A program made the position numbers and the translations under genes. From assembly GCF_900541605.1 (NCBI RefSeq), contig NZ_UQKJ01000104.1:1-6857 (forward strand): a stretch of 6,857 nucleotides of DNA, read 5' to 3'. Positions 1 to 6,171 of this stretch are shown one piece after another. Every line of letters starts with the position of its first letter. The first letter of the stretch is position 1. The notes below the pieces were generated by a model. The model ran no database searches and was not told the origin of the DNA. It saw only the letters and a program-made list of their open reading frames with translations. The stretch is from an uncultured Dialister sp. Its GTDB lineage: Bacteria > Bacillota > Negativicutes > Veillonellales > Dialisteraceae.

Positions 1-81
1 ACTCTCCCCGTCAACACCGAATACCAACAGCTCGACAAACTGAAATTGGCCTTTCTTCTTGCGCAAATGGTTTTTCCATAG
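1..81 (+). CDS. Possible C-terminal tail of an unidentified upstream gene (partial)
   Basis: The frame starting at base 1 is open for 26 codons and ends in TAG at 79-81. The last residues read LKLAFLLAQMVFP. The piece is too short to assign to a family. The antiparallel frame on the minus strand is also open across this stretch (reading ...QFQFVELLVFGVDGES toward the window edge) but has no ATG/GTG start or ribosome binding site inside the window. The true strand is therefore unsettled. The promoter of the next gene begins inside this stretch, which is compatible with a gene ending here. Confidence 0.25.
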   Translation, partial: TLPVNTEYQQLDKLKLAFLLAQMVFP

Positions 82-87
82 TACAAT
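59..87 (+). promoter_or_regulatory. Sigma-70-type promoter for the glutaredoxin-like gene
   Basis: A TTGCGC -35 box (59-64) and a TACAAT -10 box (82-87, 5 of 6 consensus bases) are separated by exactly 17 bases. Transcription would start near 94, leaving a leader of about 35 AT-rich bases before the start codon at 130. The -35 box matches consensus only in TTG, so strength is uncertain, but spacing and position are right for this single-gene unit. Confidence 0.55.
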
Positions 88-129
88 GCATCTAGAGATA
101 TAAATATATTAATTAAAGGAGGAAATCCT

Positions 130-411
130 ATGAAAAAAATTATTATGATAAAGATTCCCGGATGCCCCTACTGCGCCAAGGCCAGAAAGGCTATCGAAGA
201 ACTGCATGGGGAAGAAAAGTATAAGTCCGTTCCGGTAGAAGAAATCGATGAAACCACCCAGCCGGAACTGGCAAAACCCTATGGAAAAGACTATTACTAT
301 GTTCCCAGCCTTTTCATTGACGGGAAAAAGCAGTTCGAAGCAAAGCCGGGCATGGACTACGATACCATCAAGGCGGCAGTGGTAAAGGCTTTTGATGAAG
401 CATTGCAGTAA
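130..411 (+). CDS. Glutaredoxin-like thiol oxidoreductase (CPYC active site)
   Basis: This is a small cytosolic thioredoxin-fold protein of 93 residues, a normal size for bacterial glutaredoxins. The first beta strand (KIIMIKI, 3-9) leads into GCPYC, giving the redox-active pair C12/C15 (CPYC, the classical dithiol glutaredoxin motif). The cis-proline of the fold is P59 in YVPSLFIDG (57-65). The usual C-terminal GG motif for glutathione is replaced by PGMDY (73-77), so glutathione binding is not certain. It could act as a general disulfide reductase, and the partner is unknown. The start is fixed by a strong AAAGGAGG at 115-122, 7 bases before ATG. It appears to be a single-gene unit: its own promoter lies upstream and a strong terminator follows 15 bases after the stop. 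The protein class is sure; the physiological substrate is not. Confidence 0.88.
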   Translation: MKKIIMIKIPGCPYCAKARKAIEELHGEEKYKSVPVEEIDETTQPELAKPYGKDYYYVPSLFIDGKKQFEAKPGMDYDTIKAAVVKAFDEALQ

Positions 412-426
412 AACCGTATACAAAGA

Positions 427-464
427 ACTCTGAAAAGGCGAAAACGCTTTTTCAGAGTCTTTTT
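427..464 (+). terminator. Rho-independent terminator of the glutaredoxin-like gene
   Basis: A 14-base-pair stem (427-440 with 445-458, one G-U pair) closes an AAAA loop and is followed by CTTTTT (459-464). Flanking bases 417-425 can extend the pairing with 459-469, and the element is nearly symmetrical. It could therefore also stop weak transcription from the other strand. Confidence 0.88.
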
Positions 465-469
465 GTATA

Positions 470-590
470 GGGCCTGTACCATTTGAAGGAGCGATAGCGA
501 CGCGCAAATCGTAGTGAGTCGCTTTCCCGTAGGGTGAGCTGGCGCCGGAGGCGACTGAAGGGGTGCATTTCCAAATGCATATACGGGACC
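470..590. repeat. Palindromic intergenic element, probable dispersed repeat
   Basis: This 121-base non-coding block has imperfect inverted ends: GGGCCTGTA at 470-478 against TACGGGACC at 582-590 (7 of 9 pair), then CATTTG at 480-485 against CAAATG at 572-577. Inside it, 517-526 pairs with 547-556 over 10 bases (AGTCGC/GCGACT core, two wobble pairs). TGCATT/AATGCA (564-579) forms a further small hairpin. The text GAGCTGGC...GCGACTGAAGGGG resembles, from memory, short repeats scattered between genes in many gut Firmicutes. No second copy is present in this window, so repeat status is an inference. A weak promoter-like pair, TTTCCA (568-573) and CATAAA (590-595) with 16 bases between, overlaps its right end. 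Confidence 0.45.
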
Positions 591-650
591 ATAAAGAGGG
601 GGTTCAGCTATCTCCCAGTTGAAAGGACATGAAGATAAAGGGGGAATCAT

Positions 651-1373
651 ATGGAAGACTTTGAGAAGAAGAACAGGAATTACTGGAACCGGCGAAGCCA
701 GGCCTACAGTGCCCTCCGGCAGAAGGAACTGGAGAGTGATGACGCATTGTGCTGGCAGGAGTTCCTAATGGACAGGCTTCCGAAAAAGCCCGATCTCCGG
801 ATTCTGGATGCCGGGACCGGCCCCGCTTTCCTGGCCATCATCCTGGCAAAGGCCGGAGCCAGTGTGACGGCACTGGATTTTTCTCCTTCCATGCTTGAGG
901 AGGCAGAAAAGAATGCCCAAAAAGAAGGGGTTTCCATCCGTTTCGTCAGGGGCGATGTGATGGATCTTCCTTTTGGGGAAGAAAGCTTTGACGCCGTGAT
1001 TTCCAGAAACGTGACATGGAACCTGCCGGATGTGCCAAAAGCCTACCGCTCCTGGTACAGGGTTCTCAAAAGGGGAGGGGTCCTGCTGAATTTTGATTCC
1101 GATTACGGCACCATGGATTTCAGGGTTACCGCCGGTATAGCGAAGAATGCCCATCACGGGGTGGCGGCTTCTCTCATTGAAACCTGCGAGGAACTGAAGG
1201 ATTCTATCCGCATCAGCACCCACTGGAGGCCCCTCTGGGATCTGGGTATGCTGCAGAAAATCGGGTTCTGCAGCTGCTCTGTGGAAGAGGATATCCGGGA
1301 AAAGGTCCATCGTTCCAGGGAATGGGAGTATGATCCGACGCCCCTCTTCTGCCTGCGGGGCATTAAAAAATAA
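651..1373 (+). CDS. Class I SAM-dependent methyltransferase, substrate unknown
   Basis: This cytosolic protein of 240 residues has the Rossmann-like methyltransferase fold (Methyltransf_11/25 type). After a YWNRRSQAY segment (11-19), which is typical of a Firmicutes subgroup, come motif I ILDAGTGPA (51-59, SAM glycine loop) and the acidic residue D76 after beta 2 (TALDFSPSML), which should bind the SAM ribose. GDVMDLPF (101-108) is the motif that contacts adenine. SRNVTWNLPD (118-127) occupies the motif IV position. A hydrophobic strand, GGVLLNFDSDYG (142-153), follows. The last 80 residues form a variable cap that presumably selects the substrate. It is not one of the well-known ubiquinone, Trm or Rlm enzymes that I can recognise. 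The start is supported by AAGGGGGA (638-645), 5 bases before ATG. No clear promoter was found; the best is the weak pair at 568-595. The gene stands alone, converging on nadE, so context gives no substrate hint. Confidence 0.85.
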   Translation: MEDFEKKNRNYWNRRSQAYSALRQKELESDDALCWQEFLMDRLPKKPDLRILDAGTGPAFLAIILAKAGASVTALDFSPSMLEEAEKNAQKEGVSIRFVRGDVMDLPFGEESFDAVISRNVTWNLPDVPKAYRSWYRVLKRGGVLLNFDSDYGTMDFRVTAGIAKNAHHGVAASLIETCEELKDSIRISTHWRPLWDLGMLQKIGFCSCSVEEDIREKVHRSREWEYDPTPLFCLRGIKK

Positions 1374-1387
1374 AGAATACAACTGAT

Positions 1388-1430
1388 AAAGCACTGATGA
1401 AATCGGATTTGCGAATTCATCAGTGCTTTT
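1388..1430. terminator. Shared terminator between convergent methyltransferase and nadE
   Basis: A perfect 14-base inverted repeat (1388-1401 and 1416-1429; AAAGCACTGATGAA and its complement) lies in the 84-base gap between the two converging stop codons. The loop of 14 bases can pair further (TCG/CGA). The plus strand ends in CTTTT and the minus strand in CTTTAT, so it can serve both genes, with short T-runs on each side. Confidence 0.75.
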
Positions 1431-1457
1431 GGATTCTGTTAAAAGACAGGGCTGCCG

Positions 1458-3350
1458 TTATCTGGCATTTTTAGCGGTTTCGTTTCCATGGAGGAGGCGT
1501 TCCTTCATTTCCAGATACCGGTCCGTGTAATAGGGGGCCATCTGGGATTCCCGGAGGTCGTACCCGAAGGGCCGGCGGCTGATGGCGATGAGGGGCGGCG
1601 CCTGGATGCGCTTGGCCACGGCGAATCCCGCAAAAAGGTGCCACCATTTTTCCAGGTCTTTGATGAAATCAGAGGGGGCCGGGAAAAGGTCATTCACCTT
1701 TACCGTACATCCGATGTGCTCTTCCAGGGTTCCCTCCATGTACCAGCCCAGAATTTCTTCCGGCGTATTCCTCTGCCAGGGTTCCACAAAGCTCTTCAGC
1801 AGGAAATCGTGATACTCATAAATCAGTGGATCCCCGAGACCCCGGGTGACGTCCTGGTTTTCAGAGAGCTCGGCGCTGGGTTTCACGGTAAAGATACCTT
1901 CCGGAATGATTTCCTTTCCGTACCATCCATTGAGGGCCCGGCCCAGCTGGTAGACCTGGTATTTCCAGAGGTCCGCCGTGGCGGCCAGGGCGCCGGCCAG
2001 GTCGCCGTAGAGGGTACCATAACCGATGGTGAGTTCTGTCTTGTTGGCGTTGCAGGTGAAGATACCGCCAAAAGCGGCGGACAGGGCGGCGAGAATGCGG
2101 CTGCTCCGGTCCCGGGCCTGCATGTTTTCTTTCATGAACCCCGTAAGATGGATATCCCCATCCATGAGGGGGAGGGCTTCCAGGGACTCTGCGGTTTCAT
2201 CGATGAAATGGCCGATAGGAATGATGTGGTAGGCACATCCCAGGTTACGGGCCAGTCCTTCGGCCAGGTCCCTCGTGAGCTCGGAATTGAACCGGGTAGG
2301 CGTATTGACAAGAAGAACCTTGTCCGGCGGGAGGATGGATCGGTAGAGGGCAGCGTTTACGGCAGAATCGATGCCACCGGAAATGCCGATAACCACCCGG
2401 TCCTGGCCGATGGATTCCAGAAATTTCCGGACCCCGTAGCGGAGGGCGGGAAGGAGCATGTCTTCCTTGCAGGGAACCATGGGGGAAACGCTTTCCGGGC
2501 GGCGGTCTTCGGAGGAAAAGGAGAAGAGGGAGTGGGCATCTTCATAGGGTCGGGCTTCGGCGAGAAGGTTTCCATTCCTGTCGTAGGAGGCGGTCATACC
2601 GTCGTAGGTGTAGCAGGTTTTCCCGTTATTCTCAAGACCTCTCCGGTTCACGTAGATCATGGGCACATGGAGGCGGGAGAGGGAGCCCTGGAGCATGCGG
2701 TGCCGTTTATCATTCTTCCCAAGGGTGAAGGGAGAAGCGGACAGATTGAGGAAAAGGGAAATGCCCTTTGCTGCCAGCATTTCCATGGGGGAGAAATGGT
2801 AGTTTTCATCCCAGCTGTCTTCGCAGAGGAGGATACCGGTCCGAAGGGTTCCTTCTTTCAGGGGAAGGGAGAAGGGGGAAAGCAGGTCTTTCGGCGATTT
2901 TCCTTCTTCCTGGGCCAGCTGTAAGAGGGACGTGAAGTACCGGCGGTCATCGAAGCAGCGGTAGTTCGGAAGAAGCGTCTTTATCGTGAAAGGGCGGCTG
3001 CTGTTTTCGGGGAAAAGGAAATGCCCCCCCTGAGCGGCGAAGGCGGCGTTGTACTTCCGGGGCCTTCCGTCATCATTGGTCTTTTCCCAATCCACGGCGC
3101 AGCTGCCCCATACGATGACCAGGTCCCTGGCGGCCGATGCGATCCGGCGGTTATAGGATTCACATTCCCGGAGAAAGGCATTCTGGTCCCACAGGTCTCC
3201 GATGAGATATCCTGTGAGGCACATTTCCGGGAGCACCAGCATATCCGCCCCCTGGGACCGGGCCCAGGCGATTTCTTTCTCAATGCGGTTCCAGTTCTCC
3301 CGGATATTTCCGGGAATCACATCTAATTGGGCAGTGGCAATTCGTATCAT
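1458..3350 (-). CDS. nadE: Glutamine-dependent NAD+ synthetase
   Basis: This enzyme makes NAD+ from deamido-NAD+, ATP and glutamine, the last step of NAD synthesis, in the cytosol. The protein has 630 residues in two domains. The N-terminal nitrilase-type glutaminase (about 1-275) shows its triad: E42 in VLPEMCLTGY, K124 in IKTLLPNY and C176 in ILLCEDSW. The C-terminal synthetase (about 295-630) has the ATP-pyrophosphatase loop ISGGIDSA (323-330), the CNANKTEL stretch (433-440) and GYGTLYGDLAGA (443-454). The C-terminal RRPFGYDLRESQ (592-603) is found in the long two-domain form. Ammonia made in the first domain is channelled to the second in this family. The length is longer than the ~540-residue bacterial form and close to the long form. 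The start is set by AGAGGA (complement of 3357-3362), 6 bases before ATG, and by the conserved opening IRIATAQLDVIPGN. It is transcribed alone from the promoter at 3381-3409 and ends at a shared terminator. The call is highly secure. Confidence 0.97.
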   Translation of the reverse strand: MIRIATAQLDVIPGNIRENWNRIEKEIAWARSQGADMLVLPEMCLTGYLIGDLWDQNAFLRECESYNRRIASAARDLVIVWGSCAVDWEKTNDDGRPRKYNAAFAAQGGHFLFPENSSRPFTIKTLLPNYRCFDDRRYFTSLLQLAQEEGKSPKDLLSPFSLPLKEGTLRTGILLCEDSWDENYHFSPMEMLAAKGISLFLNLSASPFTLGKNDKRHRMLQGSLSRLHVPMIYVNRRGLENNGKTCYTYDGMTASYDRNGNLLAEARPYEDAHSLFSFSSEDRRPESVSPMVPCKEDMLLPALRYGVRKFLESIGQDRVVIGISGGIDSAVNAALYRSILPPDKVLLVNTPTRFNSELTRDLAEGLARNLGCAYHIIPIGHFIDETAESLEALPLMDGDIHLTGFMKENMQARDRSSRILAALSAAFGGIFTCNANKTELTIGYGTLYGDLAGALAATADLWKYQVYQLGRALNGWYGKEIIPEGIFTVKPSAELSENQDVTRGLGDPLIYEYHDFLLKSFVEPWQRNTPEEILGWYMEGTLEEHIGCTVKVNDLFPAPSDFIKDLEKWWHLFAGFAVAKRIQAPPLIAISRRPFGYDLRESQMAPYYTDRYLEMKERLLHGNETAKNAR

Positions 3351-3380
3351 GGCTGTTCCTCTTTTCCTGTCATTTCCTTC

Positions 3381-3409
3381 ATTGTAATGGGAGCGGGGAA
3401 AAGTGTAAA
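3381..3409 (-). promoter_or_regulatory. Sigma-70 promoter of nadE
   Basis: Read on the minus strand, TTTACA (complement of 3404-3409, 5 of 6) and TACAAT (complement of 3381-3386, 5 of 6) are separated by exactly 17 bases. The predicted transcript starts near 3374 and gives a leader of about 24 bases, so there is no room for a riboswitch or attenuator. No NrtR- or NiaR-type operator could be recognised with confidence around it. Confidence 0.75.
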
Positions 3410-3470
3410 GCGCCTGTGTCCTTACTGTGAAGAAATCCGGGGCCTGGCGGTCAGCCTGCCTGTTTGCAGA

Positions 3471-3520
3471 GTCATCAGGAACGGGGGCTTCTGGCTGCTG
3501 GAAGCTTCCGTGGGAATGAC
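3471..3520. repeat. Imperfect palindromic (REP-like) element
   Basis: GTCAT (3471-3475) pairs with ATGAC (3516-3520). After a small internal loop, 3481-3491 pairs with 3501-3511 over 11 bases (two G-T pairs) around a 9-base loop. Short palindromes with GTCAT/ATGAC ends are a common style of dispersed intergenic repeat. No second copy lies in this window. It is not followed by a T-run, and the flanking genes diverge away from it, so it is not a terminator. Confidence 0.45.
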
Positions 3521-3521
3521 G

Positions 3522-3632
3522 CTATCCGCCGGCATGCAAATCCGTTGGGGCGGCCAGCCGCCACAAGGTTCGTGCCTCTATCCGTAAGCAGCCCGCTGCG
3601 GGACCATCGGCGGACTTCCTCCTTTTACGGGT
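3522..3632. other. GC-rich structured intergenic stretch of unknown role
   Basis: This part of the divergent nadE / radical SAM spacer has nested complementary segments. TCCGCCG (3525-3531) pairs with CGGCGGA (about 3608-3614), CCGTAA (about 3583) with TTACGG (about 3625), and there is an inner CCCGC-T-GCGGG hairpin near 3593-3603. Overlapping short frames exist in it but show no ribosome binding site or family feature. It could be a further repeat copy or a structured RNA leader; nothing decides. Confidence 0.25.
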
Positions 3633-3651
3633 GGATTCCATGGTATATAAT
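3624..3651 (+). promoter_or_regulatory. Probable promoter for the radical SAM / phoH cluster
   Basis: A perfect TATAAT (3646-3651) lies 16 bases after TTTACG (3624-3629, 4 of 6 bases of the -35 consensus). Transcription would start near 3658, about 33 bases before the radical SAM start codon. It is the only strong -10 box in the spacer on this strand and may drive the genes through cdd. Confidence 0.55.
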
Positions 3652-3669
3652 TAAATTGAATAACTGTTC

Positions 3670-3681
3670 ATTGCATGCAAT
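3670..3681. promoter_or_regulatory. Perfect 12-base palindrome in the leader, possible operator
   Basis: ATTGCATGCAAT is a perfect inverted repeat placed between the predicted transcription start (about 3658) and the ribosome binding site at 3682-3687. A dimeric repressor bound here would block the promoter, but no regulator is known for it. A 12-base palindrome can also occur by chance. Confidence 0.25.
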
Positions 3682-3690
3682 AGGAGAACT

Positions 3691-4641
3691 ATGGAACGTT
3701 ATCAGAACTATTCTGACTATCTGAAAAAGAAATATGGGGAAAAGGTCTATAAGATCCCCATTTCCCTTCCCGTGACCTGTCCGAACCGGGATGGTACCCT
3801 GTCATCAAAGGCCTGCATTTTCTGCGGATCCATCGGCGCCGATTATGAGACGAAGGCCGTGGGCATGGACATTACGAGCCAGCTCAATCGGAGTATGGCC
3901 CACGTGGGACCGAAGTACAAGGCGAAAAAATTTATCGCCTATTTCCTGAATTTTACCAATACCTACGCCGACCCTTCTGATTTCAAAAGCTGGGTGGAAG
4001 AGGCCATGGCCCATCCCGATGTGGTGGGAGTGGATGTATCCACCAGGCCCGACTGCATCCATGAACGGTATCTGGATATATTAAAGGACTGCGCTTTTCG
4101 GTATGGAAAGGATGTGACCCTGGAGCTGGGCCTCCAGAGCAGCAATGTCCATACCCTCTCTATCCTGAACCGTTGCCACGGCCTGGCGGAGTACATCGAC
4201 GGAGCCCTTCGCATCGGCCGATACGGGTTCGGACAGTGCACCCATGTAATAGCGGACCTGCCCTGGGATGACCGGCTGGATGTGGTGGAAACGGCAAAGA
4301 TTATTTCCGCCCTGCCGGTGACAGAGGTGAAGCTCCATTCCCTGTATATCGTGAAGGGGACGCCCCTGGCCCGGATGTATGAGAAGGGCGAAGTGAAACT
4401 GCTGTCCATGGAAGAATACATGGAGCGGGCCATTCTTTTTCTCTCGTACCTCCGGAAGGACATCGTGGTGCAGCGGATCGTGGGCCGGGCATCCGGCGGA
4501 AATACGCTTTCCGTGAACGGCGGCTCACCCTGGTGGGAAGTGAAGGACCGCATCGACAGGCTCATGGAAGAAAGAAATGTGACCCAGGGCTGTCTCTGCG
4601 ATTATCTCGATGGAAAGGCGGTCCGCCATCTTTTGAAATGA
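3691..4641 (+). CDS. Radical SAM protein of the YhcC / TIGR01212 family
   Basis: This cytosolic iron-sulfur enzyme of 316 residues has the usual length for the family. The cluster-binding cysteines are C30, C42 and C45 in TCPNRDGT...ACIFCG, the non-standard C-x11-C-x2-C spacing characteristic of YhcC-like proteins rather than CX3CX2C. The TIM-barrel core follows: FIAYFLNFTNTYAD (81-94), VDVSTRPDCI (114-123), LELGLQSSN (144-152), GFGQCTHVIADLPWD (179-193) and VKLHSLYIVKGTPLA (213-227). LELGLQS resembles the Elp3-like branch. The substrate of YhcC proteins is not established to my knowledge, though RNA or protein modification has been suggested by similarity to Elp3. TAGGAGA (3681-3687) lies only 3 bases before ATG, a little tight but clear. 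A 6-base-pair hairpin (4642-4662) directly follows the stop without a T-run, so read-through into phoH is likely. Confidence 0.92.
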   Translation: MERYQNYSDYLKKKYGEKVYKIPISLPVTCPNRDGTLSSKACIFCGSIGADYETKAVGMDITSQLNRSMAHVGPKYKAKKFIAYFLNFTNTYADPSDFKSWVEEAMAHPDVVGVDVSTRPDCIHERYLDILKDCAFRYGKDVTLELGLQSSNVHTLSILNRCHGLAEYIDGALRIGRYGFGQCTHVIADLPWDDRLDVVETAKIISALPVTEVKLHSLYIVKGTPLARMYEKGEVKLLSMEEYMERAILFLSYLRKDIVVQRIVGRASGGNTLSVNGGSPWWEVKDRIDRLMEERNVTQGCLCDYLDGKAVRHLLK

Positions 4642-4696
4642 ATGCCCGAAACCATGGGGCATAGAATGTATAGAAATACAGAAAGGATTAACAGCT

Positions 4697-5693
4697 ACGG
4701 AACGGATAGAAGAAATCGTCATCAGGGACCAGCAGGAAGCGGCCCATCTCTTTGAAAGGGACAGTTCCTATCTTTCAGTCATAGGAGAAAGGTACGGCAT
4801 CGATGTTTCGGGACGGGGCAACCTGATCCGCATCAAAGGGGAAGAAGGAGCCGTCGAAAAAGCGGTCCATGTGGTGGAACATCTCCGCCACATGGTACAC
4901 GAGCAGATTCGCCTGTCCGAAAGGCAGGTGCGGCTGGTCATGACCCCTTCTGGATGAAGGAAAGGATCAGGTGCTGGAGGACCTGGAAGGGGATATCATC
5001 AATTTCACCAAAAACGGGACCCCCATCCGCCCAAGGACGTTGGGCCAGAAACTGTATGTGGATACCATACGAAGAAACTCCATCACCTTCGGCATCGGCC
5101 CGGCCGGTACAGGGAAAACGTACCTCGCCGTGGCACTGGCGGCGTTTGCCCTGAAAAACCATGATGTACAGCGGATTATCCTGGTGCGGCCGGCGGTGGA
5201 GGCCGGGGAAAAACTGGGATTCCTTCCCGGGGATATGCAGGAAAAGGTGAACCCCTACCTGCGGCCCCTTTTCGACGGGCTTCTGGCCATGTTCGGACCG
5301 GAAGAGTTCCTCCGGCTCCAGCAGAAAGGGCAGATCGAAGTGGCCCCCCTGGCCTACATGCGGGGGCGGACGCTGGAAAAATCCTTCGTCATCCTCGATG
5401 AGGCCCAGAACACCACGGTGGAGCAGATCAAGATGTTCCTTACCCGCCTCGGATTCCGGTCCAAAATGGTGGTGAACGGCGACGTCACCCAGATCGACCT
5501 GCCGCCCCATGTGAAGAGCGGCCTCATCGATGCGGAACGGGTATTGAAGAACGTAAAGGACATTGGCCATGTCCATTTCAGTGAAGACGATGTGGTGCGG
5601 CACGACCTGGTGGCCGCCATCATCCATGCCTATGAAGAGGATGCCAGAAAACAAGTCAAAAACGGAGGCAGTGACCATGGAAATCACAATTAA
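4697..5693 (+). pseudogene. phoH: PhoH-like ATPase, N-terminal domain frameshifted and without a normal start codon
   Basis: PhoH (PhoL/YbeZ type) is a cytosolic P-loop ATPase that works with YbeY in RNA processing. The ATPase part is intact in the frame of 4971-5693 (240 residues): IRPRTLGQKLYV (19-30), Walker A GPAGTGKT (43-50), LVRPAVEAGEKLGFLPGD (71-88), Walker B FVILDEAQN (139-147) and VNGDVTQIDLP (168-178). The family's N-terminal domain is present upstream but in another frame: ERIEEIVIRDQQEAAHLFE through LSERQVRLVMT, ending at TGA 4955-4957. Removing one C from the CCCC at 4944-4947 joins the two as VRLVMT-LLDEGKDQVLEDLEG, giving about 331 residues, the normal length. The expected start is also odd: a GAAAGGA site (4681-4687) is followed 9 bases later by ACG (4697), and the frame has no ATG, GTG or TTG before 4871. 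A GTG at 4971 with AAAGGA (4961-4966) could start a shortened ATPase. Real damage and sequence error cannot be told apart here. Confidence 0.85.
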
Positions 5694-6171
5694 CTACAGC
5701 GACATGAAATTTTACAGCGAAGACCTGGAAAAACTGATTCATATGGTCCTTTCCAAGGGGGCCGAACTCCAGAAAGTACCGGAGGATGCAGAAATCAGCG
5801 TCCTCATCTGCGATGCCGATACCATCCATGAGCTGAACCGGGATTATCGGAACGTGGACGCCCCTACGGACGTACTTTCCTTTGCGTTGAACGAAGGGGA
5901 AGACGACGTGCCGGAAGAAGAAAAGGCACTGGGGGACATTGTCATCAACCTGGACCGGGCCGTAGAACAGGCAAAGGAATTCGGCCACAGCAAGGAAAGA
6001 GAAATGGCCTACCTTTCGGTCCACGGGTTCCTCCATATCCTGGGGTACGACCATTATGACCCGGACGAAAAGAAGGCCATGCGGAAGGCGGAGGAAGATA
6101 TCCTTGGCGCCTGCGGCCTTTCCCGGATCGTGACGGAAGGCAAGCTGGAAGCGGCGGAAAATGGAGACTGA
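5677..6171 (+). CDS. ybeY: Endoribonuclease YbeY (rRNA maturation factor)
   Basis: YbeY is a zinc-dependent single-strand RNase of the UPF0054 family needed for 16S rRNA 3'-end maturation and ribosome quality control in the cytosol. The 164-residue length is normal. The signature HGFLHILGYDH (116-126) supplies the zinc histidines H116, H120 and H126. The conserved upstream block LNRDYRNVDAPTDVLSF (53-69) carries the invariant arginine, R58 by position, and LGDIVIN (85-91) follows. The start at ATG 5677 is chosen because GGAGG (5664-5668) is 8 bases away and the protein then begins MEITINYSD as in relatives; longer in-frame extensions run inside phoH and do not resemble YbeY. It overlaps the 3' end of phoH by 17 bases, the usual tight pairing of these partners, implying coupled translation. 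Confidence 0.96.
   Translation: MEITINYSDMKFYSEDLEKLIHMVLSKGAELQKVPEDAEISVLICDADTIHELNRDYRNVDAPTDVLSFALNEGEDDVPEEEKALGDIVINLDRAVEQAKEFGHSKEREMAYLSVHGFLHILGYDHYDPDEKKAMRKAEEDILGACGLSRIVTEGKLEAAENGD

Noticed and set aside
765..1394. 209-codon open frame on the minus strand
   Set aside because: It is antisense to the methyltransferase and runs into the shared terminator; it has no supporting motif.
1488..2924. 478-codon open frame on the plus strand
   Set aside because: It lies entirely antisense to nadE, has no family motif or ribosome binding site, and reflects the codon bias of the real gene.
3327..3724. Short overlapping plus-strand frames in the nadE / radical SAM spacer, one with a CPYC sequence
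   Set aside because: They overlap the nadE start, its promoter and a palindromic repeat, and have no ribosome binding site. Their residues are translations of the repeat.
4633..4667. Separate promoter for phoH
   Set aside because: TTGAAA and TAGAAT are 23-24 bases apart, too far for a sigma-70 promoter; read-through from the radical SAM gene is more likely.
4940..4960. Programmed +1 frameshift in phoH
   Set aside because: The site (ACC CCT TCT GGA TGA) is not a known slippery sequence, has no obvious stimulatory Shine-Dalgarno or structure at the right distance, and phoH is not known to use frameshifting. A one-base insertion is simpler.
5563..5676. N-terminal extension of YbeY
   Set aside because: The extension is translated from inside phoH, does not resemble YbeY, and the ribosome binding site at 5664-5668 fits ATG 5677.
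4938..5687. 249-codon open frame on the minus strand
   Set aside because: It is antisense to the well-supported PhoH ATPase domain and contains no recognisable domain.
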